A stretch of DNA of 5,563 bases, taken from positions 1 to 5,563 of the forward strand of contig JAGWYX010000322.1 of NCBI GenBank assembly GCA_018969165.1, in the 5' to 3' direction. Both the position numbers and the translations under genes were made by a program. The notes beneath the pieces were generated by a model, which saw only the letters and a list, made by a program, of their open reading frames with translations, did no database searches and was not told where the DNA came from. Numbering within the stretch: the stretch's first letter is position 1; the number at the start of each line of letters is the position of its first letter. Below, in pieces: positions 1 to 5,563 of this stretch. The stretch comes from Verrucomicrobiota bacterium. GTDB taxonomy: Bacteria; Verrucomicrobiota; Verrucomicrobiia; Limisphaerales; JAGWYX01.

Positions 1-380
1 ATCAACCGGGTTCCGCCCAGATAGAGTTTGGGCGCGGCATAAAAGCCGCAGGACTGCGTTGCGCCAAAGTCCGATAGCGTGCCGATGCTGAGTCGCCTTC
101 CCAGCTTTGGCTCCAGGGATTTATCGAACAAGGTGAGCGGGCATCCCGTGTCCAACAGGAAGGGAAACCCCTCGCCGCCTGCGATTCGAAGGTGCAGAAA
201 CAATGGCTCGCCCCGCCCCTCAGTTCGGATCATGTGGACGGCCGGGGGCAGGTCCGACGCCCGAGTTGCCAGGGAAGGGGGCGGTTGGGTCCCGCAAGAA
301 CTGATCAGGCCGAGCAACAGCAAGAACGGGAGGGCCGACAGGCAGGCCGCACGCGGGTCGATGCAAGCGTTTCCAATCAT
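1..380 (-). CDS. Aspartyl-protease-like (retropepsin fold) lipoprotein, C-terminus beyond window
   Basis: This frame is open from an ATG at 380 down to base 1 and gives 126 residues; the end lies outside the window. Residues 14-28 are a hydrophobic signal segment ending in the lipobox I-S-S-C, so Cys29 is the predicted lipidation site. The product would be anchored to a membrane facing the periplasm or outside. Residues 73-86 read PFLLDTGCPLTLFD. The D77-T78-G79 triad inside a hydrophobic strand is the signature of pepsin/retropepsin-type aspartyl proteases. Downstream, YAAPKLYLGGTRL (114-126) fits the second conserved strand (L-x-L-G-G) of bacterial retropepsin-like proteins. The start is supported by GAGAGG at 393-388, seven bases upstream. 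Family members are usually about 300 residues or longer, so much of the protein is missing here. Proteolytic activity is inferred from fold and motif only; many such bacterial proteins are uncharacterised. Confidence 0.8.
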   Translation of the reverse strand, partial: MIGNACIDPRAACLSALPFLLLLGLISSCGTQPPPSLATRASDLPPAVHMIRTEGRGEPLFLHLRIAGGEGFPFLLDTGCPLTLFDKSLEPKLGRRLSIGTLSDFGATQSCGFYAAPKLYLGGTRL

Positions 381-387
381 CGGGATG

Positions 388-393
388 CCTCTC
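388..393 (-). promoter_or_regulatory. Ribosome binding site of the lipoprotein gene
   Basis: GAGAGG on the minus strand, with a seven-base spacer to the ATG at 380. It decides this start over an in-frame GTG at 479, which would put 33 residues ahead of the lipoprotein signal peptide and run the coding sequence through the palindrome at 424-442. Confidence 0.5.
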
Positions 394-420
394 GGGGTGC
401 GCGCCTGGGCGGAGGCTCGC

Positions 421-445
421 AGCGCGAGTTGTTTCAACTCGCAGG
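421..445 (+). repeat. Family A palindromic repeat, copy 1 (REP-like hairpin)
   Basis: Perfect 8-bp stem GCGAGTTG (424-431) and CAACTCGC (435-442) around the loop TTT. The flanks AGCG on the left and CGCAG on the right agree with the other family A copies, although the leading GG is absent. It lies in the 159-base gap between the small conserved gene and the lipoprotein gene. The stem is the same as in copy 4 at 1752-1778, with one base changed in the loop (TTT against TCT). Confidence 0.7.
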
Positions 446-539
446 GGTCAGGCGGAGGTGGGTCGGCAAGTGTCGTCACGTCAGTGATGAGCCGATCTTG
501 CGGCGGCTTGGGACCAGCCGCGGTCCGGCGCTCACGGTT

Positions 540-785
540 TCAGTCGCCCTGCATTCGCGACGGCTTCTTGCCACGCCGGCCGTTGACCTCGACACTCGTG
601 GCGAGCATCAGGTCGATCACTTGAAAGGAGTCGTCCTCCTGGTAAACGATCAGACTGCGTCCGCTGGGGGAGAGCATGGCGAACTCCTGCTGCATTACTG
701 GAACTTGTCGTCCGTCGGCCAGGTGGATCGTAAACCGGCGAAACGGTTCTGCCGCGAAGACATTCCGAAATTCTCTAGCAGTCAT
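540..785 (-). CDS. Small conserved protein of unknown function (81 aa)
   Basis: The product is an 81-residue soluble protein with no signal peptide or membrane segment. It opens MTAREFRNVFAAEPFRRF and continues with the strand TIHLADGRQVPV (19-30), then LSPSGRSLIVYQEDDSFQVI (39-58) and a final LATSVEV strand. I recognise the pattern as a small protein type common in Planctomycetes and Verrucomicrobia (short N-terminal helix, then F-x-x-F-T-I-H-L-A-D-G-R, S-P-S-G-R and an I-D-L-x-L-x-T-x-x-E-V tail). I know of no assigned function. The frame is open upstream to 923, with another ATG at 842, but family members begin at the MT equivalent. The longer versions would also add residues with no family resemblance, and the one from 923 would run through the palindrome at 851-873. 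No clear Shine-Dalgarno sequence precedes 785. The short charged tail (GRRGKKPSRMQGD) looks disordered. Confidence 0.75.
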   Translation of the reverse strand: MTAREFRNVFAAEPFRRFTIHLADGRQVPVMQQEFAMLSPSGRSLIVYQEDDSFQVIDLMLATSVEVNGRRGKKPSRMQGD

Positions 786-850
786 ATCCCGAAAATAGGC
801 GTGGCAACCCGTCGCCGCAAGCGCGATCCAGCGCCCGTTCATTTTGGTCC

Positions 851-873
851 GGAGCGGCTCTGTGAGCCGCAGC
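851..873 (+). repeat. Family A palindromic repeat, copy 2 (REP-like hairpin)
   Basis: Perfect 7-bp stem GCGGCTC (854-860) and GAGCCGC (864-870) with loop TGT, between GGA and AGC. The outer frame GGAGCG...CGCAGC is shared with copies 3 and 4, while the inner stem bases differ and remain complementary. It lies in the gap upstream of the 81-residue protein gene. Confidence 0.7.
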
Positions 874-930
874 CCGCCGGCCTGTCTGTCGCGACCCGAG
901 CCAGGCCCAGCCTCACTCCGCATCGACCCT

Positions 931-955
931 GCTGCGGGTCACAGACCCGCGCTCC
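931..955 (-). repeat. Family A palindromic repeat, copy 3, inverted relative to copy 2
   Basis: Read on the minus strand, the stem is GCGGGTC (950-944), the loop TGT (943-941) and the closing arm GACCCGC (940-934). It is preceded by GGAGC and followed by AGC. It faces copy 2 in the opposite orientation, with 57 bases between them, inside the same 210-base gap (786-995). A head-to-head REP pair of this kind is the layout known as a BIME in enterobacteria. It sits 41 bases past the stop codon of the TIGR03067 gene, so it could also protect or terminate that transcript. There is no T-run after it, so it is not a standard intrinsic terminator. Confidence 0.65.
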
Positions 956-995
956 AAGACGAGGATTACTGGCAACCCAGAACAAGCCCCAGTCC

Positions 996-1508
996 TCAAT
1001 CGTGTCCGCGCTTGTAGACGATCAACACCAGGCCGGAATTGGGTTCGCTGCTGAACTCGGTCGGGCGCTCCCCGGTGTCTTCGCCCCGGTCGCAGATGGT
1101 CAGCTTGTCGCCTTCGAGCAGATAGATGCCGTGGATGGGTTGGCCCTTGCCCGGCGGCGGGAAGGCATCGAGGCTCTTGGGATTGGTGCTGGGGTCCAGC
1201 ACCACGGTGGTCTGAGCAGCCACGCGGGCGCCTTCGGAAACGATCCATTGGTCGCCTTTGAACACGACACTGTACTTCCCGAAATCATTTTCCGGTTTGC
1301 GGTCCCCTTCGACTTCGAGCGAGACGAATTTCCAGGGGCCCTGGAGCTTTTCCAACTCCAGCCGTTCGGCGCGGGTCATGGCGGATCTGCCCGTGGTGGC
1401 TGGCGCTGCCGAGCGAATGTCCCGATGGGCGCGGGACAACAGGAACCAGAGCGCAGCCGTAAACACCAGAATGAGCAGCGCCAACACGAGCCGACGTTGG
1501 TGGGTCAT
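996..1508 (-). CDS. TIGR03067-family lipocalin-like protein with N-terminal membrane anchor
   Basis: The product is a 170-residue protein. Residues 1-6 are positively charged (MTHQRR) and residues 7-24 form a strongly hydrophobic helix, giving either a membrane anchor or an uncleaved signal; there is no lipobox. A linker (25-50) precedes the globular part. That part matches the TIGR03067 pattern: LQGPWKFVSLEVEG (55-68), VVFKGDQWIV (81-90), a LDPSTNPKSLD segment (104-114), GIYLLEGDKLTICD (127-140) and RPTEFSSEPNSG (148-159). The family is expanded in Planctomycetes and Verrucomicrobia and is thought to have a lipocalin-like beta barrel; its ligand and role are unknown. The frame remains open upstream to a GTG at 1610, adding 34 polar and basic residues. 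I chose 1508 because it places the hydrophobic helix right after a short basic N-terminus. No convincing Shine-Dalgarno sequence precedes either start. The gene diverges from the giant exported-protein gene. Confidence 0.85.
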   Translation of the reverse strand: MTHQRRLVLALLILVFTAALWFLLSRAHRDIRSAAPATTGRSAMTRAERLELEKLQGPWKFVSLEVEGDRKPENDFGKYSVVFKGDQWIVSEGARVAAQTTVVLDPSTNPKSLDAFPPPGKGQPIHGIYLLEGDKLTICDRGEDTGERPTEFSSEPNSGLVLIVYKRGHD

Positions 1509-1607
1509 AAGCGAGCCGGCGATGCCATCACTCCCCGAGGACTCCCCCTGGGCGGTGACCGCCCGGCGAAGCCCGAGGAGAACGGATCGCTTTTTTCGGG
1601 CTCGTGG

Positions 1608-1652
1608 CACATTAATTTTTCATACCGCCCATGTCCAGAATAAATTATGCTG
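1608..1652. promoter_or_regulatory. AT-rich island, possible divergent promoter region
   Basis: This stretch includes ATTAATTTTT and AATAAATTATG and stands out as the AT-richest part of an otherwise GC-rich window. It sits between the divergent TIGR03067 and giant exported-protein genes, where promoters for both would be expected. Possible -10-like boxes are TAAATT (rightward, 1641-1646) and TATGAA (leftward). Neither has a good TTGACA-like box at the right spacing, so the claim rests on composition and location only. Confidence 0.25.
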
Positions 1653-1692
1653 ACTTGCCCTGCTGACGGGCGGGGCGCAGGATACCCGCCGC

Positions 1693-1722
1693 ATGGACAT
1701 ACGAATGGACACGCGAATGGAC
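1693..1722 (+). repeat. 12-bp tandem repeat, about 2.5 copies
   Basis: ATGGACATACGA (1693-1704) is followed directly by ATGGACACGCGA (1705-1716) and a partial ATGGAC (1717-1722). The two full units differ at two positions. It lies in the divergent gap, 29 bases upstream of a family A hairpin. Confidence 0.6.
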
Positions 1723-1751
1723 CAGACTTTTCTCCCCAGGAACCTCGCCGC

Positions 1752-1778
1752 GGAGCGCGAGTTGTCTCAACTCGCAGC
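1752..1778 (+). repeat. Family A palindromic repeat, copy 4 (REP-like hairpin)
   Basis: Perfect 8-bp stem GCGAGTTG (1757-1764) and CAACTCGC (1768-1775) with loop TCT, inside the full GGAGC left flank and AGC right flank. The stem is identical to copy 1, and the flanks match copies 2 and 3. It is followed within ten bases by a family B hairpin, so the two make a composite unit at 1752-1808. Confidence 0.7.
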
Positions 1779-1787
1779 AGCGCCAGA

Positions 1788-1808
1788 CCGCCTGAAGGCG
1801 GGACTACG
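1788..1808 (+). repeat. Family B palindromic repeat, copy 1
   Basis: Stem CCGCC (1788-1792) and GGCGG (1797-1801) around a TGAA loop, followed by GACTACG (1802-1808). The same architecture, with a different but still complementary stem, recurs at 1925-1947. It is directly downstream of family A copy 4. On the minus strand this segment gives the spurious peptide VPPSGG, which reflects the repeat and not a gene. Confidence 0.6.
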
Positions 1809-1855
1809 AACGGCTGGCTCGTGCGGTTCATGGTCCCGATGCATGCGCCATCGCG

Positions 1856-1863
1856 AAAGGGGG
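1856..1863 (+). promoter_or_regulatory. Purine-rich ribosome-binding-like site for an alternative start at 1870
   Basis: AAAGGGGG lies six bases before an in-frame ATG at 1870. Starting there would add 39 residues ahead of the signal peptide of the giant protein, including residues encoded by the family B hairpin at 1925-1947. I consider that less likely than a start at 1987, but the site is the better-looking Shine-Dalgarno sequence of the two. Confidence 0.25.
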
Positions 1864-1924
1864 CGCTCCATGAAGAGCCCGGCGGTAGGGCTGAGCTGGG
1901 GCTCGAGTTGGCGGCGGAGGGGAC

Positions 1925-1947
1925 GCAGGCTGAAGCCTGCGGCTACG
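1925..1947 (+). repeat. Family B palindromic repeat, copy 2
   Basis: Perfect 6-bp stem GCAGGC (1925-1930) and GCCTGC (1935-1940) around a TGAA loop, followed by GGCTACG (1941-1947). The loop and the CTACG tail match family B copy 1 at 1788-1808, while the stem bases have changed as pairs. It ends 39 bases before the preferred start of the giant gene. Confidence 0.65.
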
Positions 1948-1986
1948 GGTGCGGGGCGGGGCGGCAGCGGTGCCCTGCCGGGTTTC

Positions 1987-4900
1987 ATGCTCCGGTTGCA
2001 CAGCCGCGCTCGAGCCCACCGGTTCCTGGCCACGTCGGTGTTCTTGAGTTTCATCGCGATCGGCGGCGCGCAGGAAATCAGCAACGGTACCGTCACCATC
2101 CGCTCCGTACAACGGGACCGCGCCTTCACCGGGTTCGATGTGCTGAGCCACGACCAAACGGTCGCCGTCGTGCGACTGAGTTCGGACGGCCTGCTCACCG
2201 CCGGTCGCGCCGCGGTCACCGCCGGCGGGACGACGCTCGTGTTCAGCCGGCTGACGCCTGCGCCCGACTCGGGTTTGCGGCTCACGCTCGGCGACTCGAT
2301 CCAGGTCCGGCTCAAACCGCGCGACCCGTATCCGGAGGTTGCCTTCGAGCTGGACGTGCGCGCTTTCGACCCGGCGGTGTGGGAGCGCCGCGCCGGCCAA
2401 CAGCCGTTCCATTTCCTGGCGCTCTATTTGCCGGAAGCCGAGGTGTGGCACCAGCGCGGCTGGCTCAACGCCACGCCGTTGGCCGATCCGTTTCCTTTGT
2501 TGCTGGACCGGCACGCGGGGACGCCGGAAATCTCGGCTTACCACTACAATCGCGCGTGGAGTTACACCCCGCCGCTGGGCGCGCATCCGCTCCCGGTCAT
2601 CGGGCTGTGGGCGCCGGCCAGCGGCCGCTATGTCGGATTCGAGTTTCAAACGACGCGGCTGGAGGATAACTCGGCCCGGGACATCGCCACCGGCTATCAT
2701 TGGCTGGGCCCGACCCAGCCGCCTTACCACGCAGCGCCGGGGACCGATCCCCAGGCGCGCGGCCAGATGGTGGCGCTGGTCTATCCCTACGGCGGTCCCG
2801 GCTACCAGCAACTGGTGCTGCCTAAACCGGGCGATCACCTGGCTTCGCGCGGCGTGCTGCTCTGGAGCACGCACCTGGCCGCCACCGACGATCCGAATCA
2901 TTTCGTTTACGCCTACCTCTGGCAACGCGCGCGGCCATTGCTGCCCCGCGTGCCGGAGCGAGTGGACCTCTCGTGGCTGCCGGGTGGCATCCGGTTGCGC
3001 GACTTCGAGGAACCGCCCGGTGGTGGATTGATCGGAGGCGTCGAGGGCCAGTTCCAGGTGCGCGGCTCGAAGGTGCTGAGCGGTTGGCGCTGGCAAAACG
3101 AGCTGCCGACTCAGGTCGCCCAGGCGCGCGGGGATGCGGCGCGAGTGCGCGAGCTCGATGCGGACGCCGAGGTGTTGCGCGGTTACGCCAAGCGCTTCCG
3201 CGTGGGGGCCGACGAGTGTGTGTTTTGGGAAAAACCACTGACGGGCGCGTGGACGGAAGCCTGGGGCGGCTTGCCGGTCACCACGCTGCATAATGCCAAC
3301 GGCTTCGCCGCCGGACGCCTGTTCCTGTCGCTTTACCGGGACCTGGGCAAAACCAACGACTTGGCGATCATCGATGGCGTCTTCAATTGGGCGCGGCACG
3401 TGGTCTGGACACGCAACGAATTCGCGGACGTGCCGTCGTCGCCGTTCGCCATTGGCGGCACGCTCACGACCGCGTTTTGTCTGGATTATTACTTCACGTT
3501 CAAGCACGCGCCGGACGCCGAGCACCGCTACCGGGCGCGCCAGGCTCTGAACCTGGCTCGCTCGTTCACTTACCGCTACCTGACGCTGTGGCCATCGGAC
3601 AACAACCATTTTGACAACCTGGATTCGACGTTCCTGTGGGAACCCAACAGCGGCCGCGATTGGACCGGCGCCGCCTGCGCCAACGAGGTCTTCTGGAATC
3701 TCGACACCCTGGCCCAGACGGCGGTGCACACCGGCGACCCGGTGCTGATGTGGGCGCTGCAGGGATCGCTCGACCGCTGGCACCAGTTGTATCAGGAAAA
3801 ATACAAAGGCTCCCTCGCCGATTACGGCGCGGCGGACATGGCCGAGGGTTACGGACTTTACGCGGGCAACATCTACGGCGTCGGCGTCCGCGCGCCCTAT
3901 GGGTTTGCCTCGTCGCTGGCGATGCTCGAGCCGGTCGGCCACTCGCTGGTGCGGGTGCTGGCCGGGGAGAAGGCGGCCATGGCCTTCGACAAGCACGGCA
4001 CGCACGTCGGCATCGCGGACTACCACTACACCGGCGCCGGCAACCTGGCCTTCACCGTCCGCAGCGACACCAACGGATTCGACCTTTCACTCACCGTGCC
4101 GTACGTGGACCTGAGCCGGAAATCGGTCGCGGTGCTACGTGGCGGGCGAACATTGGCGCTGGTCGCCGGCACGGATTTCCTGCGTCCGCCGCAGGCGCTT
4201 TGGTCGCTCTACCTCCGCCGCCTCGACAACGGCGACGGCGTCGTGGTCGGCGAACCCGCGCCAACCAGCCCCCGCTTGCCGTGTGTCGCACCGCTGATCC
4301 AGGCCACCGGCATCGGGACCGTGCCAGCGACCGGCATGTTCCAGCCGGTGCCGCTGCCATACGACGCCGTGGCGGATACGGACTGGGCCCACCTGGATTC
4401 ATGGTCTGGCCTGTGGCGGGGGACCCTCTGGGCAGACGGCATCGAGTTCGGACTGGCGTCCAGCCGCGGTCCGAGCACCGTCACCCAGCCGGTCCGCTTC
4501 GCGCAACCGATCCCGTCCGGCAGCCAGGCGGCGTTGCTTTACAGTGCCGGCGACGGGCCGTTGCCGGCGCTTATTGACGCCGCTGGTCGCCGGCGACCGG
4601 TGGACCGGAGCACCGAGGCGCTGGCGTGGCGCGCCTGGCCGCCCATCTACACCGCGAAACTGCTGGTGGCAACGGTGCCGACCGACGGGCAACCGTTGAT
4701 CGGCCTCGATCCGGGCAGTCGCTCGGTTTGGGCGCTGAGCGTGCTGCGAAAGTCCGTCGGACCGGCCGCCGAAAGCCTGGCCGAAGTCCGCACCGCGCTC
4801 CAGGGCGGCGCCGCGGTCTGGCAACGGCAACAGCGCGACGAACGCACCGTGGCTGAACTCCGGACCGAGGTCGCACGCCTCGCGGAAAAGCCGGTCGCCG

Positions 4901-5563
4901 TGCTGCCGCCCGACCCGAGCGGTCCGGCGATGAACCTGGCCCAGCGCGCCGGGTTGATCCAACACGCCGTCGAGCTGACGCCGGCGGAGTTGATCGACCC
5001 GACCGTGTTCAACGCCCGCCGGTTTCCCGTGGCCGTGTATGCCGGAGGCGAAGACTACGTGCAGACGGTCCGCCAATCCGGCGACGCGGCCGAGGCGATC
5101 GTGCGCTACGTCAATCAGGGCGGCACGTTGCTGCTATTGTCGCCGTTGCCCTGGCCGATGTATTACGCGACCGGTCCCGGGTTTCATCGGCCGCAGCCGT
5201 TGACCGGACGATTGGGACTGCCGCTGTTCGATGCATTCGAAACCGCGCCCGGCGACACCCTCGAGGTCGTCGCCGCGGCCGGCCAGGCAATCCTCGGCGG
5301 TGTTCCCGACCAGTTCACTTTTCCGGCCGGCGATGCGCGATTGCGGGCCATCGACCGCGCCAAAATGCCGGCCGGGGCGAAATACGCCTCGCTTTACCGG
5401 GTGACCGGGGCCAGCGGCAAGGACTACGGCGATGCGGCCGGGTTGGTCGAGTTGGCCAACGGCGGGCGCATCCTCTATGTCTGGGGTGGTCTGCTGCGCG
5501 ATGCCGATCAGGGGTTGACGATCAGCCGGGCGAGCTTGGATTTCCTGGTGCGAACGGCCGCCC
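1987..5563 (+). CDS. Giant exported multidomain protein, possibly carbohydrate-active; C-terminus beyond window
   Basis: The frame is open from ATG 1987 to the window end, giving 1192 residues with no stop. Residues 1-28 are a signal peptide: basic N-region, hydrophobic LATSVFLSFIAIGGA, probable cleavage before Gln29. Residues 30 to about 400 are beta-rich with many Trp, Tyr and Gly. Residues about 425-660 are helical and aromatic, with repeated Leu/Trp/Tyr helices and the segment NHFDNLDSTFLWEPNSGRDW (540-559) followed by TGAACANE (560-567). This style recalls (alpha/alpha) toroid glycoside hydrolases and polysaccharide lyases. About 690-915 is again beta-rich, including DSWSGLWRGTLWADGIEFGL. 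About 922-972 is a charged helical, possibly coiled-coil stretch. From about 982 a Rossmann-like part with YVNQGGTLLLLSPLPWPMYY (1041-1060) resembles GATase1-like domains found at the end of some glycosidases. The start at 1987 was chosen for the signal peptide; an in-frame ATG at 1870 has a better ribosome site. I do not recognise the family; a catabolic role on glycans is inference. Confidence 0.85.
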   Translation, partial: MLRLHSRARAHRFLATSVFLSFIAIGGAQEISNGTVTIRSVQRDRAFTGFDVLSHDQTVAVVRLSSDGLLTAGRAAVTAGGTTLVFSRLTPAPDSGLRLTLGDSIQVRLKPRDPYPEVAFELDVRAFDPAVWERRAGQQPFHFLALYLPEAEVWHQRGWLNATPLADPFPLLLDRHAGTPEISAYHYNRAWSYTPPLGAHPLPVIGLWAPASGRYVGFEFQTTRLEDNSARDIATGYHWLGPTQPPYHAAPGTDPQARGQMVALVYPYGGPGYQQLVLPKPGDHLASRGVLLWSTHLAATDDPNHFVYAYLWQRARPLLPRVPERVDLSWLPGGIRLRDFEEPPGGGLIGGVEGQFQVRGSKVLSGWRWQNELPTQVAQARGDAARVRELDADAEVLRGYAKRFRVGADECVFWEKPLTGAWTEAWGGLPVTTLHNANGFAAGRLFLSLYRDLGKTNDLAIIDGVFNWARHVVWTRNEFADVPSSPFAIGGTLTTAFCLDYYFTFKHAPDAEHRYRARQALNLARSFTYRYLTLWPSDNNHFDNLDSTFLWEPNSGRDWTGAACANEVFWNLDTLAQTAVHTGDPVLMWALQGSLDRWHQLYQEKYKGSLADYGAADMAEGYGLYAGNIYGVGVRAPYGFASSLAMLEPVGHSLVRVLAGEKAAMAFDKHGTHVGIADYHYTGAGNLAFTVRSDTNGFDLSLTVPYVDLSRKSVAVLRGGRTLALVAGTDFLRPPQALWSLYLRRLDNGDGVVVGEPAPTSPRLPCVAPLIQATGIGTVPATGMFQPVPLPYDAVADTDWAHLDSWSGLWRGTLWADGIEFGLASSRGPSTVTQPVRFAQPIPSGSQAALLYSAGDGPLPALIDAAGRRRPVDRSTEALAWRAWPPIYTAKLLVATVPTDGQPLIGLDPGSRSVWALSVLRKSVGPAAESLAEVRTALQGGAAVWQRQQRDERTVAELRTEVARLAEKPVAVLPPDPSGPAMNLAQRAGLIQHAVELTPAELIDPTVFNARRFPVAVYAGGEDYVQTVRQSGDAAEAIVRYVNQGGTLLLLSPLPWPMYYATGPGFHRPQPLTGRLGLPLFDAFETAPGDTLEVVAAAGQAILGGVPDQFTFPAGDARLRAIDRAKMPAGAKYASLYRVTGASGKDYGDAAGLVELANGGRILYVWGGLLRDADQGLTISRASLDFLVRTAA

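Larger units (their letters stand above)
1509..1986. other. 478-base divergent gap packed with repeats
   Basis: This is the space between two divergently read genes. From left to right it holds about 100 bases of GC-rich sequence without visible features, an AT-rich island (1608-1652), a 12-bp tandem repeat (1693-1722), a family A hairpin (1752-1778), a family B hairpin (1788-1808) and a second family B hairpin (1925-1947). Both strands have open frames here, but their translations are mostly repeat sequence and low-complexity Arg/Pro/Gly and show no family I recognise. Confidence 0.6.

Noticed and set aside
540..923. 127-residue version of the small conserved protein starting at 923
   Set aside because: The extra 46 residues have no family resemblance and are encoded across the family A palindrome at 851-873. 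The 81-residue form from 785 matches the usual family start.
1570..1602. Inverted repeat AGCCCGA...TCGGGCT with an adjacent T-run, as a possible terminator
   Set aside because: The arms are only 7 bp with a 19-base loop, and the T-run lies inside the loop rather than after the stem. It is also located at the 5' side of the neighbouring genes, where no transcript end is expected.
192..1643. 483-residue open frame on the plus strand across the three minus-strand genes
   Set aside because: It runs antisense to the 81-residue protein and the TIGR03067 protein, both of which have family-like sequence. Its own translation is Arg/Gly/Pro-rich with no recognisable motif. It is a by-product of high GC content.
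1505..1831. 108-residue minus-strand open frame containing VPPSGG
   Set aside because: Its N-terminal part is the translation of the family A and B palindromes and the tandem repeat. The rest is antisense or intergenic sequence, so it is a repeat-derived artefact rather than a gene.
1828..4026. 732-residue open frame on the minus strand opposite the giant gene
   Set aside because: The translation is rich in Arg, Gln, His and Val, typical of the antisense of a GC-rich gene. The plus-strand frame covers the whole stretch, has a signal peptide, and continues to the window end without a stop.
4571..5076. Several 100-225-residue minus-strand frames near the right end
   Set aside because: They are Arg/Ala-rich shadows of the giant plus-strand gene with no family-like sequence.

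Overview
The window is GC-rich, tightly packed bacterial DNA. Three things suggest a member of the Planctomycetes-Verrucomicrobia-Chlamydiae group, most likely Verrucomicrobia (for example a Pedosphaera- or Limisphaerales-like soil or sediment organism). First, there is a TIGR03067-type lipocalin-like protein. Second, there is an 81-residue conserved protein of a type I associate with these phyla. Third, every gap between genes carries short palindromic repeats. No phylogenetic marker gene is present, so this assignment is an inference from gene content and style.

Layout: three genes are read leftward on the minus strand. They are an aspartyl-protease-like (retropepsin fold) lipoprotein that runs off the left edge (380 to 1), a small conserved protein of unknown function (785 to 540), and a membrane-anchored TIGR03067-family protein (1508 to 996). 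A 478-base gap then separates them from one very large gene read rightward (1987 to beyond 5563). That gene encodes an exported multidomain protein of more than 1190 residues. It has a signal peptide, an N-terminal beta-rich part, a helical middle part that looks like a carbohydrate-active-enzyme toroid, a further beta-rich part, a charged helical linker, and a C-terminal segment resembling a class I glutamine-amidotransferase-like (GATase1) Rossmann fold. I do not recognise this protein as a named family.

The gaps between genes (381-539, 786-995, 1509-1986) hold at least six short hairpins of two families, plus a 12-bp tandem repeat. Family A has an outer frame of GGAGCG...CGCAGC, a three-base loop T-N-T, and stems that differ between copies while staying perfectly paired. 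Family B has a stem around a TGAA loop followed by (G)-G/A-CTACG. None of the copies I found lies inside a gene as called here. This is the distribution expected of REP/BIME-type elements, and it also supports the chosen gene starts.

The four proteins do not form a recognisable pathway. At least three (the lipoprotein, the TIGR03067 protein and the giant protein) have export or membrane-anchor signals, so the locus is biased toward cell-envelope or extracellular functions. I saw no RNA genes, CRISPR array, transposase or phage genes.
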